Below are positions 7,341 to 16,216 of a stretch of 64,000 nt of DNA, piece after piece. The stretch comes from Bacillota bacterium (lineage in GTDB: Bacteria; Bacillota; Clostridia; Acetivibrionales; JAMNXU01): assembly GCA_023623175.1 (NCBI GenBank), contig JAMNXU010000020.1:1-64000 (forward strand). Reading direction: 5' to 3'. Made by a program: the position numbers and the translations under genes. Each line of letters starts with the position of its first letter. Position 1 is the first letter of the stretch. The notes under the pieces were generated by a model. That model did no database searches. It was not told the DNA's origin and saw only the letters and a list, made by a program, of their open reading frames with translations.

Positions 7341-10238
7341 CTACGATTCAATCGGCTTATATTCATAAGTAATGGTTTTTCCCCTCACAACCACGAGCAT
7401 GTACTGTGCGTTTCGAGTGTCCTTTTCATTGAAGCTTCCCGTATCAAATCCGGCCGATGACACGTATTTGACGCCGTTTTTGGCATAGCTGGAATTTGTG
7501 CTGCTGCCGTAGAATACCCAGATATTCTGTCCGAAAATCTCATGCTGCCTTGTAAGAATATCCTGGAGCAGTTCGGCTTCAGCGCTGTCTGAGAAGTTTT
7601 GCGGCGAATTGGCGAGGAATATGAAAATATTGTCCTCCCTTGAAGCGGAAAGCACGCCCAGCAGCCATTTCCACTGGTCAGCGCTTCTTTTCCCGTTGTT
7701 TTGCAGTACCAGGCTCTTGTTGCTCATGTCGAGCTGGATGAACCTGCTGTTCTCATACACGAAAGTTTTATATCCGCTGTTGGGGACGACCACGGGTTTA
7801 TTGACCCCCGCGGCCGCGAGATTTCCCTTGCTGCCAACAAAGGCGCCAACCTCGATATACTTGTTTATTTTATCCGCGAGCTTGGCAAGCAGTGTCTTTT
7901 CCAGGTTATTTCCCGGATCCGACGCCATGCCGAACACGGAAAAACGGAAAGAACCCGGGGTCTTTACGTAGACAGGCGTAGGCTTGTAGTTCTGGTCCAC
8001 GGCCCTGGTGTTCTGCGGCACCATTGTCATGTCCAGTGTCTTGTGGGCAGAGGTTACCAGCGTCAGGTTGTCAAGATATACGACGCCGCTGTCAGCCGAC
8101 GAATCGGTGCGGAAAACGCTGAAACTGAACAATGTGGCTGGGAGTGGGATGTTGCTCATGGATAATTCGAGGTACTTCCAACCGGTCCAGTCCAGCTTGT
8201 CTGCAAGGCTAACATAATGCAGCCTGCCCTGCGCATCGAGAATCTCGACATTGAGCCGATTTGAGCTTTCATGGTCATTGTACGCGTGAATGCCTAATTT
8301 GCGGATTTCCCCGCCAAGCTTTATGCCGCCGTTGTTGATATAGAAATAACTCGCCCTGTTTGTTTCGGCTTCGGGGAAATTGTATGTCAGCTTACCGGAG
8401 TGGCTTCCGGAAACGCTTTGTTCTCCTGATATTTCATATTTGCCTTCTATTTGCTTTAAATTGGAATAATAATAGCCGTTAGGCTTTTCAAAATCGTCAA
8501 CGACTTGCGGTATGAATACCGGCACTGAAACACCGCAGAAGGCGCGGCCTTTTCCGACGCGGGCTTCCACGTAACCCGTACCCTGGCCCGTGGCATGGAA
8601 TATTCCATCGCGGAATTCACCGATTTCGCCATTAACGATCCATTCCACATCCTTGTAATTTATGTCGGCCGTGTATCCATCGCTGCTTTTTCCGGTTATT
8701 TTAAACACCTTTGTCTGGTTGGTGCCAAGGTAAAGCGAACGTACACCAAGGTCAAGTTCAACGGGCTCTGGCAGGACGTTGAGCTCAAGGGAACCCGTGA
8801 CATTGCCTATGGAAGCCGTGATAACAACCTTACCTTCCGTCTTCGGGAAAAACCTGTTTCCTTCGAAATATCCGGTGCCTTCCGGCGCGGACCAGACAAC
8901 TTCGTTCCGGTCAACATAAATGGGATTAAGATACTTGTCATAACCGCGCACCGTGAACTCGCGACTGGTATTGACGAAAACATTTTTGTCCACGGTATCT
9001 ATGACAAGGCCTTCCAGTTCTCCCGGGGGTGCGATTGAGAAAACGCCGATCGCCGTTGCGACATTCCTCAGGGAACTTTCGGAAGGGGAATTGACGACTT
9101 CAAGATTGGTTGACGCCGTTTTTCTTGCGACCATGGTCGTAGAGCCTCCGCCATCCAGGTTGACGGCATTGTGGCAGCCAATTTCTTTCATCAGGACGGC
9201 CAGGTCGTACAATGTAAGTCCCGTGCTGATTTTCTGGCGCCCGTCAACGGTCACCATTATCAGTTTTTTACCGTCCTTTGAAGTCCCGACCGCTGTCCTG
9301 GGGTTGTTGGTAGAAGTGGTGCCTTCGGGTATATGGGAAAAACCGGAGGGTATTTTTCCGTCCTTTAAAAGAACGGCGCCGCCCGTGAGGCCCATTTTCA
9401 GCTTCTCAGCGTTGGGTGTCATGGATATGCTGAATTTTACGGGGTCACCCACTTTAAAATTTTTGGTTATAAGGTCGCTGACTTTGCTGTCCTTGGCGTC
9501 ACCGCCTGCAATAACCACGAAGCCGTTTTCGGGGATCTTAACGGCAGGTTTCGCTACGCGGATTTCCTTTACCTTGCCGTTTTCGACGACCATCTCGGTG
9601 AAATAGGGATGGGCCTGCGGGGAGTTGGTACCGAGAGATGTTGTGTACATCCTGGTGTCCTGGATGGTAATGTCGTTGTACATGTAGTAATGTGGCTTAT
9701 TGTATCTTGCCACCGTTATGGCTTTGCCCGACGGCGTATACAATGTAATGTTCGGTTTCCAGTAATCCAGCAGGACCTGGTTGAGGTCGTTTATCAGCAG
9801 AGATGCAAAGGTATTTTTGCCTGAATTTATCGTCGCATCGGCGACCTGGAATTCACCGGATTTTAATACAACTCCGACGGGATCCTTTACAGTGTTGAAA
9901 AAACTGGCGTTAATTGCGGCGACTGCGCCCGTGGCGGTAGCAAGGTTCATCGTGTTTGAAGGCTTGCCGGCTGCGTCCTGGCTTGTGATCACATCTACCC
10001 TGACATTGGGATTTGACAGATCCACGGAGAGTATGTTTATATTAAGCCATCCATCCGCTGTAAAGCGCCTGACATGCTCAAGCGTGACTCCCGAGGTTAT
10101 GCGTTCCAGCGGGGAGATTATGTCGTAGATGACCTGTTCATGGGCGCCCTTTACGGGTACCGGAGTCAGAACAGACATGCATAAAAGCAATGCGAGACAA
10201 AGCGACAGGGTTCTTTTCAGTGACTTGTACAACTTCAT
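7341..10238 (-). CDS. Secreted phosphodiester glycosidase (NAGPA domain) with metallophosphatase-like C-terminus
   Basis: A 965-residue exported protein. Residues 1-32 form a signal peptide (KSLKRT, hydrophobic core, VKGAHE cleavage region). Residues about 100-395 are a NAGPA (phosphodiester glycosidase, DUF2233) domain with NPRTAVG at 312-318 and the hallmark LDGGGSTTMV at 361-370. The family removes GlcNAc from GlcNAc-phosphodiesters; bacterial members act on wall or exopolysaccharide phosphodiesters. Residues 400-580 look like Ig-like (Big) beta modules, 590-740 like a carbohydrate-binding beta-sandwich, and the last 200 resemble the tail seen in other Clostridial family members. Start ATG has GGAGGT 5 bases away. 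It is transcribed alone; no anchor motif was seen, so it is probably secreted or held by the binding modules. Confidence 0.85.
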   Translation of the reverse strand: MKLYKSLKRTLSLCLALLLCMSVLTPVPVKGAHEQVIYDIISPLERITSGVTLEHVRRFTADGWLNINILSVDLSNPNVRVDVITSQDAAGKPSNTMNLATATGAVAAINASFFNTVKDPVGVVLKSGEFQVADATINSGKNTFASLLINDLNQVLLDYWKPNITLYTPSGKAITVARYNKPHYYMYNDITIQDTRMYTTSLGTNSPQAHPYFTEMVVENGKVKEIRVAKPAVKIPENGFVVIAGGDAKDSKVSDLITKNFKVGDPVKFSISMTPNAEKLKMGLTGGAVLLKDGKIPSGFSHIPEGTTSTNNPRTAVGTSKDGKKLIMVTVDGRQKISTGLTLYDLAVLMKEIGCHNAVNLDGGGSTTMVARKTASTNLEVVNSPSESSLRNVATAIGVFSIAPPGELEGLVIDTVDKNVFVNTSREFTVRGYDKYLNPIYVDRNEVVWSAPEGTGYFEGNRFFPKTEGKVVITASIGNVTGSLELNVLPEPVELDLGVRSLYLGTNQTKVFKITGKSSDGYTADINYKDVEWIVNGEIGEFRDGIFHATGQGTGYVEARVGKGRAFCGVSVPVFIPQVVDDFEKPNGYYYSNLKQIEGKYEISGEQSVSGSHSGKLTYNFPEAETNRASYFYINNGGIKLGGEIRKLGIHAYNDHESSNRLNVEILDAQGRLHYVSLADKLDWTGWKYLELSMSNIPLPATLFSFSVFRTDSSADSGVVYLDNLTLVTSAHKTLDMTMVPQNTRAVDQNYKPTPVYVKTPGSFRFSVFGMASDPGNNLEKTLLAKLADKINKYIEVGAFVGSKGNLAAAGVNKPVVVPNSGYKTFVYENSRFIQLDMSNKSLVLQNNGKRSADQWKWLLGVLSASREDNIFIFLANSPQNFSDSAEAELLQDILTRQHEIFGQNIWVFYGSSTNSSYAKNGVKYVSSAGFDTGSFNEKDTRNAQYMLVVVRGKTITYEYKPIES

Positions 10239-10344
10239 TTTGACCTCCGTTCCGGCTTTTGAGAAACGCCGCAGGCAGTATTAAGATGAGTATTAAAGCA
10301 TAGCCTTCAATTGACGCTATGCAATTAAGCTTGTAGAAATTAAA

Positions 10345-10500
10345 CAATGGCAGTTAATCGTAATATTTGGCAGTTTTACCGGCGCAATTGGCCAATTGCC
10401 TGCAATTGGTCAATTACCGGCATAATTGGCAGTTTTACCGGCACAATTGTACAATTACCGGTATCCGGCATAATTGGCAGTTTGCCGGTATAATTAACTG
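10345..10500. repeat. Degenerate tandem repeat after ttcA
   Basis: The phrases GGCAGTTTTACCGGC, CAATTGGCCAATTG and AATTACCGGCATAATT recur in turn about four times between 10350 and 10497. Units are about 20-45 bases and blurred. It begins directly at the stop codon of the TtcA-like gene and fills most of the space to the NAGPA gene. Many sub-motifs are palindromic (CAATTG, CCGG). Confidence 0.6.
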
Positions 10501-10501
10501 T

Positions 10502-11215
10502 TCACCAGCCGCATATGCCTGAACGTTTCATAGCGCCGAAAATATTGCTCTTAACGTCCCTGGTGTCCTTTGACAAGGTGCCAAGTAAATCCTTGATATA
10601 CTGGCGCTTTGTGTGTCCGTCGAGGTGGCACGGGCTGGGCACGGGATTGAGACCGTATTCCCTGACAAAAGCTTTTATTTCCTTTTCCTCCGTGTATATA
10701 AGCGGCCTGATCAGATACAGCTTTTTACGGTCAAGCCATGTAACGGGGGAAAAGGTGTGAAACCGCCCCTCGTATATCAGGCTTAAAAGCAGGGTTTCAA
10801 TGGCATCGTCCCTGTGATGTGCAAGGGCGACCTTGTTGCAGCCCAGACGCAGCGCCGCGTTGTGCAGCGCGCCCCTTCGCATATTGGCGCATAGAGAACA
10901 GGGATTTTCCTCCTGCCTGGCTTCAAACACGACTTTTCCTATATAGGTTTCTTCAACGGTATAATTCACTCCCAAATCGCTGCATAACTGCCTTATGGGG
11001 GTTGTGTCAAAATTGCCGAGGCCCATGTCAAGCGTTATGGCCTCCAGTTCGAACCTCTTGGGAAAAAAACTGCGGAGACGGCTCAGAGCCACGAGAAGAG
11101 TCAGGCTGTCCTTGCCGCCTGAAACTCCCACCGCAATCCGGTCGCCGTCCTCTATCATGTTATAATCCTGTATGGCCTTTCTCACCTGGCCGAGGATACG
11201 TTTGCCGTAAATCAT
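10502..11215 (-). CDS. TtcA-family tRNA thiolation protein
   Basis: This 237-residue cytoplasmic protein has the PP-loop SGGKDS at residues 32-37, which activates a tRNA base with ATP, and Cys106-x-x-Cys109 plus Cys196, which in TtcA hold an iron-sulfur cluster. TtcA makes 2-thiocytidine at tRNA position 32; closely related Firmicute proteins may act on other sites, so I assign the family only. The HHRDDAIETLL stretch is also typical. Start ATG at 11215; the ribosome site is weak (AGGACA). The gene is followed by a repeat array and read away from the tRNA-Pro gene. Confidence 0.85.
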   Translation of the reverse strand: MIYGKRILGQVRKAIQDYNMIEDGDRIAVGVSGGKDSLTLLVALSRLRSFFPKRFELEAITLDMGLGNFDTTPIRQLCSDLGVNYTVEETYIGKVVFEARQEENPCSLCANMRRGALHNAALRLGCNKVALAHHRDDAIETLLLSLIYEGRFHTFSPVTWLDRKKLYLIRPLIYTEEKEIKAFVREYGLNPVPSPCHLDGHTKRQYIKDLLGTLSKDTRDVKSNIFGAMKRSGICGW

Positions 11216-11438
11216 ATGGATGTCCTGTTAAAATAAAAAGCTGGTTGCCGAAATTATCCGTTTTATGCAGCATTGCCGCTGCTCAGCAATATTTCACTGA
11301 ATTGAGCAAAATTCTCATATCGATATATGTAATTATAAGTTATATGGTCCTGGGTATCAAGTTAAGGGAATGTTACAAATAGGTTACCAAAAGGTTAAAA
11401 CACGGAATACAGGCGGGATACATGTCCCGGACAGGACC

Positions 11439-11563
11439 GGGACAGAGGGAAAAACCGTCCTGTGTCCCTGGATTGGGACAAGAGAACCGTCCCCGTGTCC
11501 GGATTGGGACAAGAGAACCGTCCCCGTGTCCGGATTGGGACAAGAGAACCGTCCCCGTGTCCC
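11439..11563. repeat. Cluster of four GGGACA...TGTCCC palindromes
   Basis: Four copies of an imperfect palindrome of about 27 bases: 11439-11468 (divergent), 11475-11500, 11506-11531 and 11537-11563. The last three are spaced exactly 31 bases and nearly identical. The arms are GGGACA and TGTCCC around an asymmetric core with AGAACCGTCCCC. Same family as the copies near 26085, 33612, 36921 and 59971. Resembles REP elements; see the findings. Confidence 0.85.
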
Positions 11564-11588
11564 ACGGAGATTTTTGAAAATAAAAACA

Positions 11589-11617
11589 TTGAATTAAATC
11601 CGGTATTGTAGTAAAAT
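11589..11617 (+). promoter_or_regulatory. Promoter of tRNA-Pro
   Basis: TTGAAT (11589-11594) and TAAAAT (11612-11617) at 17-base spacing, about 40 bases before the tRNA. Confidence 0.65.
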
Positions 11618-11658
11618 ACATTTGCTGAGTCCGTGTGTCAAAACACAGGAATATATTT

Positions 11659-11734
11659 CGGGATGTGGCGCAGCTGGTAGCGCGCGTGGTTTGGGACCAT
11701 GAGGCCGCAGGTTCAAGTCCTGTCATCCCGACCA
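11659..11734 (+). tRNA. tRNA-Pro (anticodon TGG)
   Basis: A full cloverleaf: acceptor stem CGGGATG with CATCCCG, anticodon stem CGTGG/CCATG, loop TTTGGGA giving anticodon TGG at 11692-11694, a TTCAAGT T-loop, discriminator A and an encoded CCA end. It reads codons CCA/CCG-type proline by wobble. Confidence 0.95.
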
Positions 11735-11959
11735 GAGGTGTCCATACGCAAGTATGGACTATCGTTTTGTTGGGACATGGATGAATTTCACATTTTGTCG
11801 TTATTATTACTTTTATGAAGAAATTTACAAGAAAAATTTGAAAAACATATTGCAAAGTTATACAAAATATTGTAATATCTTAAAAAGAAAAACAATTTAT
11901 TAACAATGATTACGCTATTTATTGAGTTTTTATTACAAAAGAAGTATTGTGAGGTACCT

Positions 11960-12121
11960 ATGGTTGAAAAAAAAGAAACATTGGAGGAGAAAATAAACCA
12001 ATTTCGACTAAAACTTGACAGCATGCTTGAAACGCAACCGGTGAATTCCTGTGAGGTCCTTAAATTGAGCAAGAAGCTTGATTTGCTGATTGCTGACTAT
12101 TACAGCAAAAAAGTTGTTTAG
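11960..12121 (+). CDS. Spo0E-like sporulation phosphatase
   Basis: A 53-residue helical protein with the Spo0E motif S-x-x-L-D at residues 37-41 (LSKKLDLLIADYY). Members remove phosphate from Spo0A~P and so delay sporulation; this is the family role, not shown here. The ATG at 11960 has GAGGT five bases upstream; the frame is open back to 11906 but without a start signal. It is a stand-alone small gene between the tRNA-Pro and the repeat array before the Tad operon, and it supports a spore-forming host. Confidence 0.85.
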   Translation: MVEKKETLEEKINQFRLKLDSMLETQPVNSCEVLKLSKKLDLLIADYYSKKVV

Positions 12122-12298
12122 CGAATTTCCGGAAATACCTGATTTCCGGAGATTCGGTGTTAAGGTTCCCGTATTTGAGGGCCCGTTATACCCTTAAACT
12201 ATCACAGGTCTGCTGATTCGGTTTAAATGCATTACCCGGCCTGAGATTATTATCTTCCGAATCCCATTACCCGTCTGATATTTTCCGTCATCATAAAT

Positions 12299-12425
12299 AT
12301 TAGTCTGAATTGTCACGGTGTATTATTTGAATTACACAATTATTATCTGAATTAACTCAATATTATCTGAATTATCACAATTATTATCTGAATAATTACA
12401 ATTATAATCTGAATAATCACAATTG
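12299..12425. repeat. Six-unit tandem repeat with 20-21 base period
   Basis: Units close to ATTATCTGAATTATCACAAT start at about 12302, 12322, 12342, 12362, 12383 and 12404. The period equals two helical turns, and each unit has A/T tracts, so bending or phased protein binding is possible. It ends 106 bases before the -35 box of the Tad promoter. Confidence 0.8.
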
Positions 12426-12530
12426 TTAATTCATCATCCATTTCGTTTCTTCCGATTATTGACTCTGCTAAATCCGGTTGCAAATTATTAAATTCTTTGC
12501 AGATTCTTTATCCTGAAAATACCAAACCTA

Positions 12531-12559
12531 TTGACAAAAAATTACATATTCCATATAAT
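12531..12559 (+). promoter_or_regulatory. Consensus promoter of the Tad pilus operon
   Basis: A perfect TTGACA (12531-12536) and perfect TATAAT (12554-12559) with 17-base spacing, 41 bases before the first start codon. This is the clearest housekeeping-type promoter in the window. Confidence 0.85.
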
Positions 12560-12599
12560 AGTAATTGTAAATAATGTAAATTTATGGAGGTAATTGCCT

Positions 12600-13790
12600 T
12601 TGATCAGCATTGTTTTGGCTGACACCGATGAAGCATATATAGACAGGCTCGGGAATTTTATCGCGGCAAAATTCGGCGGACGCGCGGAAGTGGCGGTTTT
12701 TACGAAACCTGAAAGGTTGAAAAAACATCTTGATGGATGCAAGGGAGTTGACATTCTTCTTTCGACACATGAATTTGCGAATGAAACAGCGGGATATGAC
12801 AGGGCCGGGATGAAGTTTATCCTCTGCGATTACCAGCCGGAGGATGAATCGGGCAACCGGGTGTTCAAATACAAACCCGCGAGCATCCTGCTGGAGGAAA
12901 TACTATCGAAATATGCAAAAACGGGTTCTGAAACACTGGGAAAACTGTTCAAGGGCAACAGGAGGACAAAAATCATCGTGGTTCACTCAGCCCGCGGCAG
13001 CTGCGGCAAAACCCTGATATCACTGGCACTTTGCATGCAGTTGTCCAGGCTGGGGATCAGCGCCCTGTATCTGAACCTGGAAACGGTAACTTCACTGCAT
13101 TATTATTTAAACGATTCAAATGCCGAAAAAGGATCCGACGGCATGACGGCGCTTCTTTACCACCTTAAGCAGGATATCGGAAGGGTGCCGCTGAAGTTTG
13201 ACGCAGCCGTGTCCAATGATTCTGCAATGAACATAGCCTTCATGCAATATCCCAACAGTGCTTTCGAGCTTAGCGAGCTTACGCCGGCCGACCTGTCAAA
13301 CCTTTTATACCAGGTTAAAAGCATAGGCAAATATGATGCAGTTGTTATCGACACGAAGCCGGGGCTCGGAGAAGACATTGCCTGCATCCTCTCCCACTGC
13401 GACGCAGTGGTTTACGTTTTAACCCAGGAGGCAATTTCCTTTTACAAGCAGCGCGTACTTGAGAAGGAAATCAGCAAATATCCCGGGTTGCGGTACGAAA
13501 ACACCAGGGACAGGTCAGTTTACATAATTAATCGATATGCCAAAGAGAGGAATTTGGCGGAAAAGGACAGGAACCCTGCCGAAGAAAGATTTTCGGCCGA
13601 TGAGTTTGAAATACCTGTCTTGAGGGATATCTTCGTTCATAATTCGCGGGCATTCCAGGTTAATCCCAGGGGAAGCCTGCTAAAAGCGCTGGAAGCCCCT
13701 GTGCGCAAAATTGTCGAGAAGGCGGGCATTTCCCCTGCTATGGGCATATCCACCGAATTGCCGGCTGAGGTCATGGAGCTGACGGTATAA
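12600..13790 (+). CDS. tadZ: TadZ/CpaE-like pilus-assembly ATPase
   Basis: About 396 residues. The N-terminal 110 residues look like an atypical response-regulator receiver (ISIVLADTDEAYIDRL), followed by a MinD/ParA-type ATPase with a deviant Walker A SARGSCGKT at about 130-138 and a YDAVVIDTKPGLGE Walker B region. TadZ proteins place the Tad machine in the cell. The usual KGGxGKT glycines are changed to ARGSCGKT, but the second lysine and threonine remain. The start is a TTG at 12600, nine bases after GGAGG; the TTG at 12594 is only three bases away from it. First gene of the operon. Confidence 0.85.
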   Translation: MISIVLADTDEAYIDRLGNFIAAKFGGRAEVAVFTKPERLKKHLDGCKGVDILLSTHEFANETAGYDRAGMKFILCDYQPEDESGNRVFKYKPASILLEEILSKYAKTGSETLGKLFKGNRRTKIIVVHSARGSCGKTLISLALCMQLSRLGISALYLNLETVTSLHYYLNDSNAEKGSDGMTALLYHLKQDIGRVPLKFDAAVSNDSAMNIAFMQYPNSAFELSELTPADLSNLLYQVKSIGKYDAVVIDTKPGLGEDIACILSHCDAVVYVLTQEAISFYKQRVLEKEISKYPGLRYENTRDRSVYIINRYAKERNLAEKDRNPAEERFSADEFEIPVLRDIFVHNSRAFQVNPRGSLLKALEAPVRKIVEKAGISPAMGISTELPAEVMELTV

Positions 13791-13905
13791 AGGGCTGTCT
13801 TAATAAAAGAGGCTGGATGCATGAAGGGATCCGTACAGGGGGAGCTGGATGAATTAAGTGTTCCGAAATAAAGGAAGCTGATGACATGAAAGAAACCGAT
13901 GTAAG
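13776..13905. repeat. Tandem repeat spanning the tadZ stop and the tadA start
   Basis: A unit of 32-34 bases with the core GAGCTGGATGA recurs at about 13776, 13810, 13842 and 13875. The first copy holds the tadZ stop codon, the last holds the ribosome site and ATG of tadA. Units share also a ...TCCG ending. Confidence 0.7.
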
Positions 13906-15148
13906 GAGTACTGATATAAAAGACGCGGCTGTTGACAACTCTTTGATGGAGTCCGTAAAGCAAAAAGTTGCCGAAGCCATCGATATATCAAGGGAATACT
14001 CTGACGAAGAATTCCTCGCGCTGATAGAAGATAAGGTTTTTGAAGCGACCCGGTACGCGTATTTGAACAGTGAGACCAAAAGAAAACTGATAGAAAGTAT
14101 TTTCAATTCGAGGCGCAGGTACGATGTGCTGCAGCCTTTGCTTGAAGACAGTTCAATAACCGAGATTATGGTCAACGGACCTGGATGCGTGTTTATAGAA
14201 AGGGGCGGGAAAATTGAAAAAACGGGCATTGCATTTGAAAGCGAGGAAAAACTGTACAACATCATAAATTCAATAGTATCCAGGGTCAACAGGGCGGTGA
14301 ATGAATCATCCCCGATCGTTGATGCGAGACTCTCCGACGGTTCCCGCGTCAATGCAGTGCTGAAGCCCATTGCTTTGAACGGTCCCGTGCTGACCATAAG
14401 GAAATTTTCAGGCAAACCCCTGACCATGGATCAACTTGTGGCCCTGGGGTCATTGACGGCGGAGGTTGCGGAATTTTTTGGAAAAATGGTCAGGGCCAAG
14501 TACAACATATTCATTTCGGGAGGCACCGGAAGCGGGAAGACAACGTTTCTCAATGCCCTGTCGGGTTTTATACCGCGTGATGAAAGAATAATTACCATAG
14601 AGGATTCGGCAGAGCTGCAGCTTACCTGGATTGACAACATTGTAAGGCTGGAGACGCGCAATCCCAATACCGAAGGCAAGGGCCAGATAACGATCCGGGA
14701 CCTCATCAGGACATCGCTTCGCATGAGGCCGAACCGCATAATCATCGGTGAGGTCAGGGGGGCCGAGGCGCTGGATATGCTCCAGGCAATGAATACCGGC
14801 CATGATGGTTCGCTGTCCACGGGCCACGCGAATTCAACGGCCGATATGCTCTCAAGGCTGGAAACCATGGTGCTGTGCGCAGCGCAGATTCCCCTGGAGG
14901 CAATACGGCAACAGATTGCGTCTGCACTGGACTTGATAGTTCACCTGGGAAGGTTAAGGGACTCGAGCAGGAGGGTGCTCGAAATCACCGAGGTCCTGGG
15001 ATGCGAAAACGGGCAGATAAAGCTGAATCCGCTGTACAGGTTTGAAGAAAGGGGGGTGGACAAAAACGGTGTTATAGTGGGAGAACTGGTTAAAACGGGC
15101 ACATTGAAAAACATGGTAAAACTAATGCAGGCCGGCATTAGCTTATGA
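13886..15148 (+). CDS. tadA: Tad secretion ATPase (CpaF/TadA)
   Basis: A 420-residue hexameric-type secretion ATPase that powers Tad pilus assembly from the cytoplasm. It carries Walker A GGTGSGKTT at 212-220, the Asp-box region RIITIEDSAEL, the RPNRIIIGEVRG Walker B region, and the GHANS histidine box typical of type II/IV secretion ATPases. The N-terminal domain has the EIMVNGP signature near residue 93. The ATG at 13886 has AAGGAAG eight bases upstream. It stands 95 bases after tadZ, the space being filled by a tandem repeat. Confidence 0.95.
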   Translation: MKETDVRSTDIKDAAVDNSLMESVKQKVAEAIDISREYSDEEFLALIEDKVFEATRYAYLNSETKRKLIESIFNSRRRYDVLQPLLEDSSITEIMVNGPGCVFIERGGKIEKTGIAFESEEKLYNIINSIVSRVNRAVNESSPIVDARLSDGSRVNAVLKPIALNGPVLTIRKFSGKPLTMDQLVALGSLTAEVAEFFGKMVRAKYNIFISGGTGSGKTTFLNALSGFIPRDERIITIEDSAELQLTWIDNIVRLETRNPNTEGKGQITIRDLIRTSLRMRPNRIIIGEVRGAEALDMLQAMNTGHDGSLSTGHANSTADMLSRLETMVLCAAQIPLEAIRQQIASALDLIVHLGRLRDSSRRVLEITEVLGCENGQIKLNPLYRFEERGVDKNGVIVGELVKTGTLKNMVKLMQAGISL

Positions 15149-15258
15149 TGATGCGGACACATTTAAACCGGGCTGAAAACCTGAAAAACATCTTAAAACA
15201 TGTAAAAACAGCAACTAAAAAGTAAACAAAAAAGCAACTGAAAAGGAAGTTGTCTGAT

Positions 15259-16158
15259 ATGCTTTTTTTCCTGTTACTTGGCAGTTTCTGCGCATTGTTC
15301 TGCGCAGCCATATTTCTCTATCCTGCTGTAAAAACGAAAATACATATTTATTTGAGACGAAATGCCATAAAAAAACGCATTTTGGAAGAAACGGCGCCCA
15401 AAGCCCTGCAGGAAGCTGCCACGAATTACAACACATATAATCTTTCTTTTACAGAATGGCTTAAATATACACTGCTTGCAGCGGCGGCGACGGTGGCGGT
15501 CAGCGTGATGTTTTTCAGGAATGCGGGATTTACCGTTGCCATGCTGCCGCTGGCGTTCCTGTATCCCGGGGTTAAAAAGAAACAGTTGATAATCAGGAGA
15601 AAGAAAAGGCTGACAGAGCAGTTCAGGGACCTTCTGCTCTCGCTGTCCTCATCGCTTTCGGCGGGGAAATCCCTGGAATCGGCGTTTTTTACAGCGGCAA
15701 AGGACCTGGAAATGCTGTACCCCGATGGTGATGCGCTGATCATGAAGGAACTTGACATTATAACCCACAAGCTCGAAATGAACGAACCCATTACGGAAGC
15801 TCTCGCGGATTTTGCGCGGAGAGCGGACATAGAGGACATCACGAGTTTTTCCGACGTCATCGCGGTGTGCGGGAACACCGGCGGAAACCTGAATGCCGTT
15901 GTGAGAAACGCGGCGGACATTATCAGCCAGAAGGCGGAGATATTGAACGAAATTGACGTAATTACGACACAACAGAAAATGAGCCAGAAAATCCTCGGTG
16001 TAATGCCTTTTGTTTTGCTCGCCCTTATACAGGCCGGATCTCCAGACTATATAAAGCCGCTGTATACCGCTGCGGGGCATATGGTAATGGCCGTCGTCCT
16101 TACCCTTCTGGTGCTGTCTTTTTACATCGGCGCCAGGATTGTTGATATAAAAGTATGA
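15259..16158 (+). CDS. tadB: Tad inner-membrane platform protein TadB
   Basis: About 299 residues with a GspF (type II secretion F) domain. One hydrophobic segment starts the protein, a pair lies near residues 70-110, a long cytoplasmic helical domain follows (SLSSSLSAGKSLESA motif near residue 130), and two closing segments end it. TadB and TadC form the membrane platform on which TadA acts. The ATG at 15259 is chosen, with GGAAG nine bases upstream, rather than the TTG at 15250 that touches the ribosome site. Confidence 0.9.
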   Translation: MLFFLLLGSFCALFCAAIFLYPAVKTKIHIYLRRNAIKKRILEETAPKALQEAATNYNTYNLSFTEWLKYTLLAAAATVAVSVMFFRNAGFTVAMLPLAFLYPGVKKKQLIIRRKKRLTEQFRDLLLSLSSSLSAGKSLESAFFTAAKDLEMLYPDGDALIMKELDIITHKLEMNEPITEALADFARRADIEDITSFSDVIAVCGNTGGNLNAVVRNAADIISQKAEILNEIDVITTQQKMSQKILGVMPFVLLALIQAGSPDYIKPLYTAAGHMVMAVVLTLLVLSFYIGARIVDIKV

Positions 16159-16190
16159 ATTGCTAATGAAGCATGAGTTGCAAATGTGCG
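16155..16190. repeat. 18-bp tandem duplication at the tadB stop codon
   Basis: Two adjacent 18-base units beginning ATGAATTGC and ATGAGTTGC; the first contains the tadB stop. Confidence 0.7.
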
Positions 16191-16216
16191 GAAAAGGAGC
16201 ATGATCGCAGTATTTT

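Larger units (their letters stand above)
11216..11658. other. Intergenic region with palindrome cluster and tRNA promoter
   Basis: No protein gene is supported. It holds four GGGACA palindromes (11439-11563) and the promoter of tRNA-Pro. Apparent frames on both strands here are read through the repeats and the tRNA. Confidence 0.6.
12122..12599. other. AT-rich region before the Tad operon
   Basis: No gene. The region holds a hairpin after the Spo0E-like gene (TTTCCGGAAATACCTGATTTCCGGA near 12126-12150), the phased repeat 12299-12425 and the operon promoter. Confidence 0.6.

Noticed and set aside
11439-11563. Possible CRISPR array (regular 31-base spacing)
   Set aside because: Spacers would be only 4-5 bases and identical; the repeats are palindromic REP-like units and no cas gene is near.
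11373-11855. Minus-strand frames over the palindromes and tRNA-Pro
   Set aside because: They read through a tRNA gene and three palindromes; the repeated TVLLSQSG-like residues are only translated repeats.
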